Shown one piece after another: positions 12,286 through 25,747 of a stretch of DNA of 64,000 nt. This DNA comes from Nemopilema nomurai (taxonomy: Eukaryota > Cnidaria > Scyphozoa > Rhizostomeae > Rhizostomatidae), in contig ML133401.1 of the NCBI GenBank assembly GCA_003864495.1, positions 6,191,189 through 6,255,188 on the forward strand, written 5' to 3'. A program made the position numbers and the translations under genes. The number at the start of each line of letters is the position of its first letter. Within the stretch, counting starts at the first letter, position 1. The notes under the pieces are model-generated. The model saw only the letters and a list, made by a program, of their open reading frames with translations. It was not told the origin of the DNA and did no database searches.

Positions 12286-15200
12286 TCAATCTTTGTCCTC
12301 GAGAAGCATGTTGATGGCAGTCTCCACTCGGGACAGGCGATCCTCGTGGCGCAGTTGGTCTAGCCTCGTTTTGATGTAAATATGATTCTCCAGCTGATCT
12401 AGTCTGTCTGAGTAGCGCTCGTCGCTTCCCCCCTGTTTGGTTGGTGATGACGTAGTCTGCTCAGCTATCGCAGATGGCCGTCTTGACCTGTTGGGTTATG
12501 AACGTAAAAGTAATGAAAACTACGTCTACTGTTTATTTTTTATCATAAATTCCCGACTGTAGAATCTTTCCTACGCTATTTTTATGATAAAATGAAGAGT
12601 GTTTCATATTTGGAAGAAAATCAAGATAATTTTTGTTAATTACTTGGACAACCTATGCCCTCGAAGATTCGTTTAATTCATTTGAACAGCTCTGACGGTA
12701 CAATGCAGCAATAATGTAGGTGGTAGCGGATTAAGAAATAAGCCAGTCAGGGTATCGAAACCAATGAACGTGTGAAACTGCTTAACTTTAATATTCCCCA
12801 AGTGCCCACTATGTATACTCTAGGGTCGTATTGCTACCAACATTAAAACTAATGAACATAATTGCTTCAGTAGCTGAACAAGAAAGATATAAATGATAAA
12901 AATATTCCTGGAAAACTGAGCTATAACGCGATATCTCACTACTTTGGCTCAGATTCGTAAGATTGTTTTGATTTGCAATTAAAAAATTGTCGACATAAAT
13001 TGTGAGACATTTACTCCAAAAGTAATGTTTTAATCACACAGCAACATGTACATAGTCAAATTACCATCACGGTTAAATAATTCATGCAATACTCTGAAGA
13101 AAACAAGCAAAGCTTTAGTCAAGGGCATTTCATTTTATAGATGGAGCATCAACTGAAGAGATATGTGATTCATTTGCCGTTTTGATCTGATATTCTTGTG
13201 GATGTTTTCAAGTGGAACAGCTCTATCACCACCAGGTTGCAGAGAAGTGTTACTTCGAAAGAAATAGCATGAAGTCAACCAAGGGCTAAATGGAAGCCGT
13301 TGGGCTGTCTGTACCCCTTCCGGCACATATCTGGATCAAAGCTAGCCATAGCGTATCTGGTACATTCCTGGCACCAAGGATGCCCATAGGTACAACAAAT
13401 CGCCACCACCGAGACCATCGACAAATTGCAGCAATATGAGATGCAGCGATAATGCTTTCATTCACATCTTATATTATTCATGCACGAAATCTCTTCTGCT
13501 TATACAATCCAAAAATGAAATAGCTAGTTATTCACAGTTCTTCAAGAGAGTCATATTTGTTGACTTCTCTTTGGTTCCTAAAAAGCGGGCACACCTACAC
13601 CTCCCCACTTTTCAATTTTCAGAAATTTTCCAACTCCTCCTCTCTTAAAAAGACCATTATCACCAATGATTCTTCGATTCTTTTTCTAATATCTCTTATT
13701 AGGAAGCCCACTCTTTTTAATTGCTGACTGAGCTCACCCTAATTGCAGCCCTCGCTTCTTATGTTCTCTTCAGATTTCCGGCACCTCCGCTTATTCTAAG
13801 CGGATTTCCGGCACCTCCCCCCCCCCCATTCCCCCAGCTCATTAGGCACCTAAGAGTATAGCTCTTAATCATCTTACCTCTGCGGGGTGCTGAACCCAGA
13901 TACAGCTTCGTCTTTCGTCTTGCCGTCCCGTGCTAAACGTTCGTTTGCCAGTGAAATGATTTTGTCCTTGGTTTCTGGGTACTCTGCCAGAATGTTATTC
14001 AAGTCCTGCTTTGTGATGACAAACAGTTCACTGAATCCAACCGATCTTACATTCGATGTCCGCCGATTACCATACGGCCCAATATTGAGCAAGCTGATCT
14101 CTCCAAAGTAGAACCCAGGCTCCAGAGTTGCGTAAACCACACAACCATCAGCAGATACGACCTCCACCTTACCCCTGTGTATGATGTACATCTCGTGACC
14201 CACGTCCCCTTTTCTGCAAATGTAGTCCCCTAGAGCAAACAACATGATTAAATACAATTTCACTTGCTTGGCATGCGCAAGTCATCTCTTTTTGGTAATT
14301 AGTGGAAAAGTTAATTAGGCCTTCCCATCAGACGCATGCAAGTGCAAGCATTCAGTTTTGCTACGCTGGTCACAGGTTAACCAAATCAGGTTGTAAACCA
14401 GCTGCACCACTCTCCTTTCCCGTTCTTTTTTCGATGTTCATGAAAACTCCTGGCTACATTTGGGTAACATCAACTATATCAATTTTCTATATTCGTATTA
14501 AATTTGTGAGACATGCAGTCAACTAAGCCTAGTTTTGAATCGTTTGGTGATCGAAAATAAGATTGGACTATAAGCTAACCAAATAAGTATACTTAATTCC
14601 AAATCTATGTAGTTAAAGCTGAAGGTGTTACATTGTGCAAACGCATATGTTACATTGTGTCTTTATTGATAGCAAAACGAAAGGAAAAGTTTCCAAATTT
14701 GTGCAAAAAACCATTAGCAAAAAACTTGGTACAATGTAGAGGATTTGAAGCATTTGACAGAACTGGGTAAAAGAGGATTTTGAGAACAAGATATAAAATG
14801 TTTCCACTGAATGTTTTAAAGCTGCAATGAAATATAAGTAGTTTTCCTACGTCAACATTGATGCAGAAGGCTTCATTTTTGCTAACGCCTGATGAATTTG
14901 AACTGCCACATACCTGGCAAAAAGAGTTGTATTCTGAGGCGTAGAACTAATTCATAAAGAAAGCCAGTGTCACAATCTTGCAGCATATTGCATTTACGTA
15001 AGGTATCCAGATGAACGTGTATAGCAATCTCTGCCTGGAGCTTTTTGGGCAAACAGCTCAACACTTCATCGCTGCTCTGGTGCTTGTTGTTTGACCAAAC
15101 ATAGTCGAACCAATGAATCACTCGCTTTCGAATACCATAAGGCAGTCGATGGTACTGCATATAGGCCTAAAAAGATAAATCAATTACAAACAAACAATAC

Positions 15201-18200
15201 ATCTTTTGCTCTGGTATTGAAGAGCTAGTTTAAGCACCAACATTTTTCTTTCAAGTATTGAAAACGGGAAACCGCAATTTAAGTGCATCTAGATTTGAAA
15301 AGTCAGTATTGAAGACAATGTAAAAGTGACATGTTTAAGGTATTAAGGACTGTGGAAATGTTCGGCTATGTTCACTGGGTGCTAGGTAAAGCCCTTCATC
15401 GAGAAAGCAAACAGTATATCATGAAATAAATAGTAATTTGCAAACCGAATTGCAAAGCTGAGAAAAAAAGCATAATTTGGAAGATATTCTTATAAGGGAT
15501 GATATTGACTTATTGCTACTTCCTTCGTAACTCAATCTATAAAGCTTACGTGAAGTAAGATTTTTTGCCACTTGTGCTATGAAAGCTGCCAAGAATACGA
15601 AAATACAAGGCCCAATATTTTGTTCATGAGAACAAACGAATGATATTTAGCCATGAAATTCAGTCATCTTCGACAACCATCCACGAGAACTTACATGAGA
15701 ACGTAGAAGCTACCAAGTATCTATAAAAGGTATTAGCATATTTACAAAAAGATCTTACTACTTTACCTATGAAAAATAGCGACAGATCTCTTGCTAGAAT
15801 GATAGTTACCAATAAAGTTCCCAGATGAAAAAACAGCTGCTTCTGTGATTGCTAAGGAACGTTCACTTACTAACAGTTCCAGCTCATTTATCTCACCGAC
15901 TCAATTGCAGGTGAGCTCTCTCATTCAAATCATCTACGGACGATAGTCTCTTTCTAATTAAAAGCAACAATACGAGAAACACTTTCAAGTTGTAGAAACT
16001 GGTAACAAAATAATGTCCCAGCAACGGCACTGAGTACCTATACCTAAAAATGCCGCACAGTCAGGTGATCTGAAAACGCTGAGAATTCTTTATGCTTACT
16101 TTTATGGCATCAAGTCGTTGCTGACCTAAAAATGCCGCACAGTCAGGTGATCTGAAAACGCTGAGAATTCTCTATGCTTAATTTTATGGCATCAAGTCGT
16201 TGCTGACCTAAAAATGCCGCACAGTCAGGTGATCTGAAAACGCTGAGAATTCTCTATGCTTACTTTTATGGCATCAAGTCGTTGCTGAAAATGGGACCTC
16301 GCCACTTGTGTATTTTGAACAACGTTGCCTAGGTAACCAACGACAGACGCAAACAGAAGAATACCTGAAAGGCAATAATGTGAACATGGTAATAATATAC
16401 AAGGAATTGGACAAATGAATAAATAAAGCATGTGAAGTTGTCAAGTGATAAGCATCAAATCTATCGCTACGCTTTTCTGTATTTCTGTCGTTGAGATAAT
16501 ATCACCGAGGGATTTCGCAGCTGAGCCGCAACTTTGAACCTTCATATCATGATTCCAGACTTGGCTAAATCCGAAGTAGAACCTCTTCTCATCTTTATGT
16601 CACGCGATACAAACATTTTTAATGAAGCAATTATTAGAAGCCAAATCAGCTTGTGTAGCTGTTGTGATGATCCGCTTATCGTTAGCCTTTGGCGTCTACT
16701 ATCGAATGGCTTGATTGCGAAGTTATTCTTAGATTTGTGTTCATTTTCCTGAAATCCCCAGTTATTTCTTACATGGAGGTTTATTTGATGAGAAGAGTTG
16801 GCAAATAGAGACAAGCACAGTGACTCCGTATCTCTGTCACAAATCAGCAAGATCTCCCACAAGATCAATGACGAGCATGCTTTGACTTATGCAAACCTTC
16901 AGGCGCACGTTCTGCTATTTTTAGAAAGTCGCTAGTGTTCTTGATCAGTTCTTGGTTGTTGCAAAAAACAGTTTCAAAATCAGTCAATAATCAAAGAAAT
17001 TCCTAATCCATGGTATATGACCATTGACAAGTCTAATCCTAAAAATGTCTCCAAATATCTTCCCTGAAGCAGGAAACCGGTTGAAATTGTGCTAGGCGTC
17101 AGCCCGTGATCAGAGCAACGCGACCGCCTTGCGATGCACGACAGTAAGAGAGGGGTTCACGAGGTGCTGATTTCTGCTGCCTATCGAGCTTGTAGCACAG
17201 CAACAACGTTCTTTGAGATGTGCGCTGTACTGCGCTGAGAAGTAGGCCCCGGGCCCAGTACTTAAATAAACGCACGCCTCGCTGTATCGACGAGAATCCC
17301 GGATCAATTAACAACACGGAGGATTTCGTGCGACTGAGCCGCCCTCAAAAAAAGCAAGTTTTGCTGCTTTCATTTCAAAGACTGCTTGAGGACTAAACAG
17401 CGAATGGATCAGCGTAAGGTCGGTTTTAAGAGCAGTTCTTTGATTCTTATCTTCTCGAGTAGTTGACGAAATCCAACATATGGTGTTCCTTTTGTGTGCA
17501 TTTTGTGCATAAGCAGAAGGAATCTTGAAATATTATCACTTAGCTCGAGATTTTAATCAACACAAGTGGAGAAATAGACAGATATGCCGAAAGCAGTCTT
17601 TTTCAAGCACCTGCCCCCCATAAGGAGTCCTATGTTTTTGGCGAGGTGCCGTCTGCCAATCAATCAAAATTAATTTACGCTCTCGGTTTTTCATTATTGT
17701 TGGGCAATTTTTTCATATATATGCTTTGCTTCAAAAGAAAAAAAGTTTCAACTAATACTTGGCTCTGATAATCAGCAATAGTAAACATACAGGGTAGAAA
17801 AATTGTGCTAGGAAAGAAAACAAAGATACACATCTGTAGCTTGGAAAGGCGTTGAGATGAAGTGTATTCAATGTTAGCAACCACGAGGAAATACAGGGAA
17901 TTTACTGGCTGTTCAATACAGCAAAATTTGAGTTATTGCAGCACAAATCAGCAAGATTTGCATTCCCCATAGACGATGTTTCAGCAGAAAGGTGCGAGAG
18001 AGAAAGGTTTTAGGCAATCATGCGTCCTTTCCAAACTCTACATTCTTAGATAGGGGGGAAATGTTAAGTCAAGTCTAAGGGCGTTTTCTCAGAATAGGCT
18101 TCAAAATGACCTCTATGGAAATACTTTGCTGCTCTTGCAGAGAAATGAATCGATTGCTGGTAGGAACTTAGGCAAGAATTATGTACTGGCAAAAAGATGG

Positions 18201-21126
18201 ACAGTTTGCTATTCAAGTCGAAGCAACTAACGGAAGAGTCTGTTTTGATATCGATATTCTAAAAGAAAAACTACTGTCTGTGAGTCATATCAAGCGATTG
18301 TCAGAAGTGAAAAAGAAACACAAGCTCCTAACTTAATTTATAATATCCAGAATTATTTGCTCGTGCAGTCGAAGAAGACCTAACTCACTTGGTGGCACTG
18401 CCTCCGAGCTTATCTAAAACCACGTGTAGATACGTTCGATTATCTGATGTAAGTTCAAATAGCTGTTGGAGACTGTTAATGGTAAAGGGAGCTTTTGGTG
18501 GATCTGCGGAAAGCGCGCAACGGAGCACCAAGAAAAGGGCATAATGTAAGAACTTATTTAGAGGCTTTGGCAACAGATTTAGGGATCAAACTTATGCAAG
18601 AATTATCTTGAAAAACAGGAACGCCTTTTCGTTTTATAAATTTTAGGCCATGCCACTGCAGAGATAACAAAGAGTAACTTGTCTCAAAGTTCAAGATAAC
18701 TGAGGAAAAAAAGAACATACTGTTCCTTTGTTATCTAAAACGTAGGTTTTTTATCGCTAAAGATGCAAGCAATATGGACATGAAGAATAAATGAGACATG
18801 AAGGATAAAGTGCCATAATAAATTGCTGGCACTTGAGCATGGATCGGGTACACGTCTTCAAAAGCAGCCATTCACGATTAACTAAAAACTGCAAATGTTT
18901 GATTGAAAAAGGTTAATGCCTATTTGCTTACCCAGTAGAAAGTCCAGAATAACAAATGAAAATTCCAGCGTTGTTTGTGGCTTAGTGAGCTCTCCGATTG
19001 TTGTTAACGTGAAGGTCGACCAATAGAAACACTGGACATATTGTCGTGTCAGTGAGGCGTAGGTTTCGTTCAGTTTGGTCATCCCTAGCACCCCTGGATA
19101 TACCCATTCATCTGAGCCAAATCCTGGAACACGAAGAGAAACATAATATTGGTGACAACCATGGAATGTGATCTCCAATTACTGAATCATTTGAAGTGGA
19201 CAGAAGTAAAAGGGGCTAAAGTGAAATAAGAAATTAGCTAAGCAATAGTCACGGATATGTCACGGGTCAACAAATGCAAAATGTTGCAGAATTTTAGTTG
19301 GCAGGTCATTGTTGATAAGGGGCATGCTGACGCGTGAGATGGAATCTCATTTGGCTTCAGGATCCGTGCATTTTTATTAACGAATGCAAACAGCTAACCA
19401 TTAACTTACCTATCGCTTCTGAGACCTTGAAATAGAGGCACGCGTTCAGGTGGATCACTGTAAACATAAAAATGACGAGGATGGACAGTCTCAGTGTGTT
19501 TGGGTACGTTGTCGAGCTTTCGGCTTTCTCGATAAACTTCAGAAGTCGGTGGATCTTGAAGAGCCGATTCAAGCGGAGAGCTGGCTGAAAAGAAGCTGTT
19601 GGGAAGCAGATATCGACAGGCAGAATCGAGAAGATGTCGAGCGCGAAGGAGTAACTGTGCATATAGTGTCTCTGAATCTTCTTTATATCGCACTCGAGAA
19701 TGCCGTCTTCCATGTATGCCAGTCTCGTGTGTATGAATATGTCCAAAGCATTGAAAATGTCCAACAAGTAGTCTATGGACAGCCAGATAGCAAGATGGAG
19801 TCTGTGAATTTCTGAGAAGGCAGCCCGAAGTGTAATGATGTTGGTTGTGTACATGAAAATCACGGAAAGCCACATGTGCCAATAATAATTCAGACTCCCT
19901 ATCAATAAAAGGATTCAATGAATATACCTCGAAATATTTTCGTGTTTAAAAAGTTGAAAAATTTAAAGTCGCAAAATATATGACAAAACCTCCAGTAGTT
20001 CTTTACCAAACTTTGCAAATCAGTCAGTAATTGAAACTATAAGGACGCGACTGCTTCTGTCTCTAAATGAGATTAATTGAAAATGAGAGATGACTTAAAG
20101 ATCAAATTGGTTGGCACTATGTCTCTGCAATAACCCAATCGAAGGATATGTTTTTATAGGGTAAAGTTCATCTTTGGAAGTAAAAATTGAGGTGAAATGG
20201 AAGCTTGAAATTGAAGAGGCGAATTGGGAAACATCGGCTCACCTGACGGGTCCATGACGAACCGTTTTTCTGGTCCCTTATAAGCTATTCCCCAGACTTT
20301 CATTTTCGACGGCTCTTCCCTGGTTGGTGAAATTGTACTGACGAAATGGAGCTTCCGCAGAAAGCGTTTCTCGTCTTCAGTGTACTGCCTCTCTTTTCCA
20401 TTGTCGAGTACGTTCAGAAATGTCGAGCGCCTTCGCATCGGCTTGGATGGATATGTACCCAATGTTATTCCCCTGGATGAGAAATCAATCCATTGGTCTT
20501 TAGCATTTGGACACAGATTGGGCAACAGAGAGGGGGCCTGATGCGCAACTTGCCTACCCCATGCTGAGGTGCATGCCGACCTACCATGTATCGAAAAATA
20601 GTGGGTCTGGTGCCCAGGGTATTGCTAACCGCACGCAATTCTATACCTTAAAATCGCATTAGTCATTCCATTTGGCCTTATGCACAGCCTTAGAGCATAG
20701 ATATGTATTCTATTTGCGATGATCCACGGCAACACGGATGGTGCATGTTATTGCAAATAGTGAAATCAACTTTCAGAAAGCGAACATTAATCTTCAAATG
20801 TTTTTACATGGTTATAGCTGGTAAGTCTTGAATTGAATTTGTAATTTTAAAGAACATTCTACTTTTTCTCGTAAAAATCGTTACAACAAATTTGTCTGTT
20901 AGTCATCAGGAGATGAGGTTTTTTATCTGAAGACTAAAGAGCAAAAAGACTAAGTCGATGTCTCCTACCTCTGCCCACGTTTGGCCGTCCTTTGCGGCTT
21001 CGCAGCGCCCCGTCCATTGCCGAGTGTTGTCTGAGGAGAAGATGCAGTTTCAACGCTATCTTCTTTCTGCGTAGACATGGCGCGAAATCGTCTGAATGAA
21101 CTAACGATGTTTGCGCCCCTCTTCAT
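12286..21126 (-). CDS. CNGA: Cyclic nucleotide-gated cation channel, A-type (CNGA-like) subunit
   Basis: Exons: 20969-21126 (exon starts at an acceptor near 21156), 20243-20472, 19410-19898, 18932-19123, 16264-16364, 14914-15166, 13878-14229, 12286-12487. Phases join perfectly; 658 residues from the ATG at 21126. Residues 1-125 are a basic cytosolic N-terminus; 130-292 hold S1-S5 with an S4-like stretch (RLNRLFKIHRLLKF) followed by YPN. The pore exon carries CFYWSTFTLTTIGE; the TTIGE filter glutamate is typical of CNGA, not CNGB. Then come S6 and the C-linker (HFQQRLDAIK, VIHWFDYVWSNNK), and the cyclic-nucleotide-binding domain (GDYICRKGDVG, YFGEISLLN, NRRTSNV with the cGMP-favouring Thr). 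The last exon is a coiled coil (RLDQLEN, RLDQLRHEDRLSRVE) resembling the CLZ domain that sets CNGA stoichiometry. The product is a plasma-membrane, ligand-gated cation channel in sensory transduction. A further 5' coding or non-coding exon is possible because the first exon begins at a splice acceptor. Confidence 0.95.
13787..13803. other. Short perfect hairpin between two copies of gatttccggcacctcc
   Basis: Seven-base arms CCGCTTA and TAAGCGG enclose a 3-base loop. The hairpin sits between two direct copies of gatttccggcacctcc, and a run of C follows. It lies in the intron downstream of the cyclic-nucleotide-binding exon, about 75 bases past its donor. No function is visible. Confidence 0.5.
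16042..16287. repeat. Three-copy 82-bp tandem repeat spanning a CNG exon end and splice donor
   Basis: Copies are 16042-16123, 16124-16205 and 16206-16287. On the minus strand each carries the last 24 coding bases of the S6 exon (QQRLDAIK), then the donor and about 58 bases of intron. The rightmost copy is joined to the functional exon 16264-16364. The donor reads gtaagc in the outer copies but ttaagc in the middle one. Each junction creates an acceptor-like ttttag just before the duplicated exon piece. Confidence 0.95.
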
Positions 21127-22093
21127 TTTGACCGAGTGGTGGTGGAGCAGGTTCCCCTAAAAAAGAGCCAAGCGGTGTGTTTAGCCAACTGTCGGCCGTC
21201 AAATTTAATAACGAGTAGGGGTAACAACAGATGTCGGCTCCGACTACGCAAGACCAGTGATTTCGTACCGTTTAATAACAAGGCATACGTCTAATAATCA
21301 GGAATTTGATTTTTGCCGCAGTGCAGGCAAATGTTGAAGCAAGAAGCCATGCAACATTGGAAATAAGCGCCAGGCCGGGAGTTTTAATCACAGTTTGCTG
21401 GGGAAGAGCAAAAGAAATCGTGTTGAAGAAGTCTACAAAGTTTTCAGACGGCTTTATGATCGGTTGAGAACTCATTTCAGCTACTGGGGCGCTTATAACG
21501 TCAAATATATACGTCAATTATCATGTTGTTTTGTCATTGATCAATATGACAGTGCTAAAATTTATTCTCAAAGATTCACAAAATTAAATGATTACAAGCC
21601 TAGGTAGGGTTTGGTTTCCAGTATCCAAGATCATAGTTGTGTCTGGTAGTCTGATCGGACACCAATCCGACTCGACAACCGACAACAAATAAACAATATT
21701 GTTGCAGGCCGTTGAAACTCAGCTGTTACTAACTACAGCCAAACGCGTCAGCTTCTGTTCAATGTACAAGACTAGCAGCCTTCTGAGCTTGCAAGAAGAA
21801 CGAAAGTATGAACGACCGCCGGAGCCCTGGGCCCTAGGATGGTCGAGGCGCCTTATTATATGTCAAGGAATATGACATCACGCTTCCTAGTTCATCAACA
21901 GCACTTTATGTAGGCACTGACTCTGGCCCAGTGGGCAAATGGGTAAACAAATCCCTAGAGATGTGGCCAAACCAAGGCGATCGAAAGGTGGAAGAGAAGA
22001 CGAGAGAAAGGAGGGAGGGTACGTTAAGGTGGGTCAATCCTGCCTTAATTACGTAGCCGCATTCCCAGCGGTCGCCTTCCCAGGCTAAAAATA

Positions 22094-22101
22094 TGACGTC
22101 A
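22094..22101. promoter_or_regulatory. Consensus CRE (TGACGTCA) upstream of the channel gene
   Basis: A perfect palindromic CREB/ATF site lies about 0.97 kb upstream of the channel gene's presumed ATG. A cAMP-responsive promoter would be sensible for a cyclic nucleotide channel, but two further TGACGTCA octamers occur at 33534-33541 and 42432-42439, so chance is quite possible. Confidence 0.25.
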
Positions 22102-25100
22102 ATATGGGTCCACATTCACTAAGGCCAGAGCTTGAGCGTCTCCATGGATAATTGTTTCCAGAGCAACAGTAAAAGATTTGTGTGACTAAAAAAATTTAAA
22201 TTGATTTACTCAGGTGCAGATAGTTCTTTTAAATCGTTTTGAGCATCGGCAATAAGTTTGATATTGTTTGCGGAATTTCCGCAACTTTCTATTCAAATAT
22301 TTGTATCAGTTAGGATTAGCCATCAAGCTGTGCGTAAGAAATATAAAATAGCATTTTATTAGCATCATCTTGAAAAAACATACCTATGGAAAGAGTTACT
22401 TCAAAAAGGCTGCCTCAATTAGCTAATTTATGACATGTGCAACAAAATGCCTAGCATTGCATAAACGCTGAGTGTCTTGATTGGAAGCAAAGCTGATTAT
22501 GATGGAGAATAATGCGAGGCGGATTCGCTGAATAGGGGGACATATACAGCAAGGGCTTAAATTGCAAATCATAACTTTTATGAACAAGCGGGAGGGGTTT
22601 CCACGCAGCATACAAAGATTTAATGCAATACATGTCAGTTCTGATTCAAGCGATTTTCAAGGTATAAGGACACTAATTGATTCGCCAAGTAGCTTTCGCA
22701 TGGCTGGTTTAATTTGATATTTTCCTAACATCAACAACAACCCAAATCAGAGCTGTTGTGATGAAAAGGTCACGTGTTGCCCCAGGCCCAAGTAAGAATC
22801 GCAACGTTTGTAGATGCCTGCATAAAATTTTCGAACATGACATATCTGTAAGAGCACGGTAAGACGGGAATCGAGATAACTTGCTCTACCAACTCAATCA
22901 AAAGTCTTGTAGGATTGCAGGACTGAGATATTTTTGAAGCATTGAAATTTGACCAGGCCAGTAGATACAGATGTGAGAAAAAAGAAACTACCAAGACATT
23001 GAGTGAGGAGTCTTCGTATGTCGAGTGTAAGGGGAAATGATCAATATTTCAACTGGTTCCTTTCATATTAGTAATTTGTCGAGAAAAAAGGGCTTGACTG
23101 GCTAGCAAGGGTCTATCTTACAAAATTCTATCTTCAAAGCCGGCCAAAAAGGATTTGACCTACTAATAGCTTTCAAAGTTGATATTTAACTTAAGTTTTG
23201 CCTGGCTTCCATTAACTGGCTTTAAAAGAAGCATAAAGCAAAGATTTTTGGCAGAATCGCAACAGTTATTCAGAGTAAAAAGCAAAAGCCATATTTGAGG
23301 GATGGGGCAGTATGACAACCTTGGTAAATATCATCATTCTACCGTAACTCGGCCTCTAACATGAAAAGATGAATTTTTAAATGAATTGTGCATATTTGTT
23401 TAATTCGAAGTTCCGCATACCCTGCATGTGCTAGTTTAATGCGTTCTCGAGCCTTGCGCAGGAAAGACAAAGGTAAGCTGCCTGTTTGGCATTTTGAAAG
23501 CTAGAAGTTGCGTTGTTGGCGACAGCTGTTGCTGGCAATTAGCACCAAAGGTGGAAAAGGAAAAGCAATTTCGCGGCAAAAGCTTCTGTTCGAGAATAGA
23601 TTAATTTGATATACACTGATTGGCAAGTAATTTATCACAAGCTGGCTTTGAAAATCAATGGAAAGGTCGCCTGAAGAGATCCACAGAAATCCATGAAAGA
23701 AAAAGCTTGTCTGATGAGTTCGTAAAAAGTTCTCTTGCAAACCATTTCAACGCTTTTTTCGGTTTTCTTGATGAGCTGTTACCAAGTTTTCTCCGTGCGA
23801 TCATGAAATCAAATTTTTTTTTAGTTTAATCTTAATCTTACACTACTTTATTTGCATCTCAGTATTATAGTCAATGTTCGATTCCAGCGGAGGTCAGCAA
23901 GAGTTTCTCTTCTCCTACTTCAGTCTTCATTTCCCATGCTTTTTTCCGTCAAATAGCTTATAAAGACAACATATAAGATACAACACTCGTTTTGCTGCAA
24001 TTTTTGCACTGCCCAATTACCAACGGTCAATATTCCATTGACATAATTTTGCTAGAAAAATAAAGAGATCACGAGACGTAACTGAAATACTAGTCAATAC
24101 AGAAATAATTCTTTAACAATATTAAGGTTATAGACGGCAACACATGTCTTCTTTTGCTGCATGTGAGCCAAAGCGAAAGTAGGTAGCATTTCCACGATTG
24201 TAGCTAATTGAAGAAATGTGGCTAATTTAAGTTATGGGAAGTAGTATGAAATGACTGCTTTTGTTGATTTTTCGTAATTGAGTTAAAATAGATGTATAGT
24301 GTATTCAATACACTGTTTAAGGAATAGCTTTAAATGATTTGTTGAAGCAATATTTGGAAACCGTCTCTAAGTGATAAAATGCTTTGTGAGAGTTGCTAGT
24401 AGAATTTCGTAAACTCGGACCAAGTGTACAGTAAAGCTTTATTTAAGGCACTTTTTGACAACAGGATCCAAGTATGCATTAAGCAAAATGTGGTGTGGCA
24501 AAATTGTCAAGAACAGAAAACCATTAAGTCGGCAATGATTTTTCAACGGAACAAAGACGCAAAGGAACACGTCATCGCTGTATAGTGACTTCATTAGCTA
24601 TCAAATTGGTTTATAAATCATTCGAAATTTATAAACATCCGAAGAGCACAATCACTAGAACAATTAAGTCATCACGTTCAATTTTCAAATCGATTGTTTT
24701 AGTTCATGCTTGCATCCATTCTCAAAAATGCAATGACAGGTTGCCGAAGCGAGAAAAAGATCATGATTGATTGAGGGTAGGAAAGGCAATCATCTTCTGG
24801 ATAAGTTGACTTGCAGTAGCTAAAGATTTCATTGGAATGCAAACCGTAGCCCTGCTTAGGTTAAGATCAGCTGAAAAAGAAGCAATTCAAACAGCGATAT
24901 TCATAGATGACGCTGGATGGCAAATATGGTATTTATACTCAAATAGACACTCACCAAGATATTTCAGCGTACCAATTATTTTCTCTACCAGAATACTCTG
25001 CGACTTAAGTTTCTAAAAATCTTTCACCTCCTCCTATAATTGAATTTGTCACTCAACTGAGATTAAATCAATTCCTTCCTTAAAAGTGTCGAGAGAATAA

Positions 25101-25540
25101 CATGTTTTGTCACTGGATAAGACAAATCATGCTGCATCCTTCTCCAGTTGAACAGGTGAAATCTAGCCACTCACAACATCAGTCAGTAATAGCCAACTGA
25201 GTGCAGATTATGCTAATAGCTACTCACTCTGAGCTCGCCTCGTTCCAAAACGAACTTCAGAAGAAGATCGCGCATGGCAAGAGCGAGTGCGGCGATGGGC
25301 CTTGCGTGGCCGCACTTTGTTGACGCGACGTAGCAGCTGCCTAATATGCTTTCATTCTCGCCTTGAGTTTGGTGAATTTGTGCTAATACCTCGGCGATTG
25401 AGATATTTTCTTTAACACAACATACAGCTGTTCATTTGTGTTTGAAAGGTGACTAGTGACAAAAGCGTTGATATATATATTCCCCATTTCTTTTGTGTTT
25501 TTCAGTAGCAAGCCATTCCTCGATAACGAGTTGTTTTCGT

Positions 25541-25747
25541 TTACTTGGCCTCAGGAAAGCGCAAAGGCGTCTGGTTATAACGGGTAAATGAAGAAGAGTC
25601 TGGGACGAGTGCGGCCATTAAAAGAACAGCGTCAAAATGGCCATGTGTGGCGTTAAGTTCGTAAGCTAGCATCCATGGCAACGTTTTGCAATGAAATTCA
25701 TGCTTAATTTCGTCCCTTATTCCCTTATGCTTTAATTTGTGTGTCAA
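25541..25747 (-). pseudogene. Ankyrin-repeat-like open frame, possible exon or remnant
   Basis: The minus-strand frame contains LAYELNATHGHFDAVLLM followed about 14 residues later by NQTPL, the spacing and key residues of an ankyrin repeat (GH-D-V-LL, then TPL). The frame ends at a TAA near 25541. No second repeat or confident splice partner was found, so it could be a decayed ankyrin gene, an isolated exon or coincidence. Confidence 0.22.

Noticed and set aside
17100..17340. GC-richer patch with two overlapping minus-strand frames and a TATA-like motif in a channel intron
   Set aside because: No family similarity and channel exons join without it; it may be a repeat, but I could not find ends.
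19406..19918. 170-codon minus-strand frame and the 121-codon plus-strand frame over the same place
   Set aside because: Shadows of the S1-S5 channel exon 19410-19898, whose correct frame carries the conserved membrane segments.
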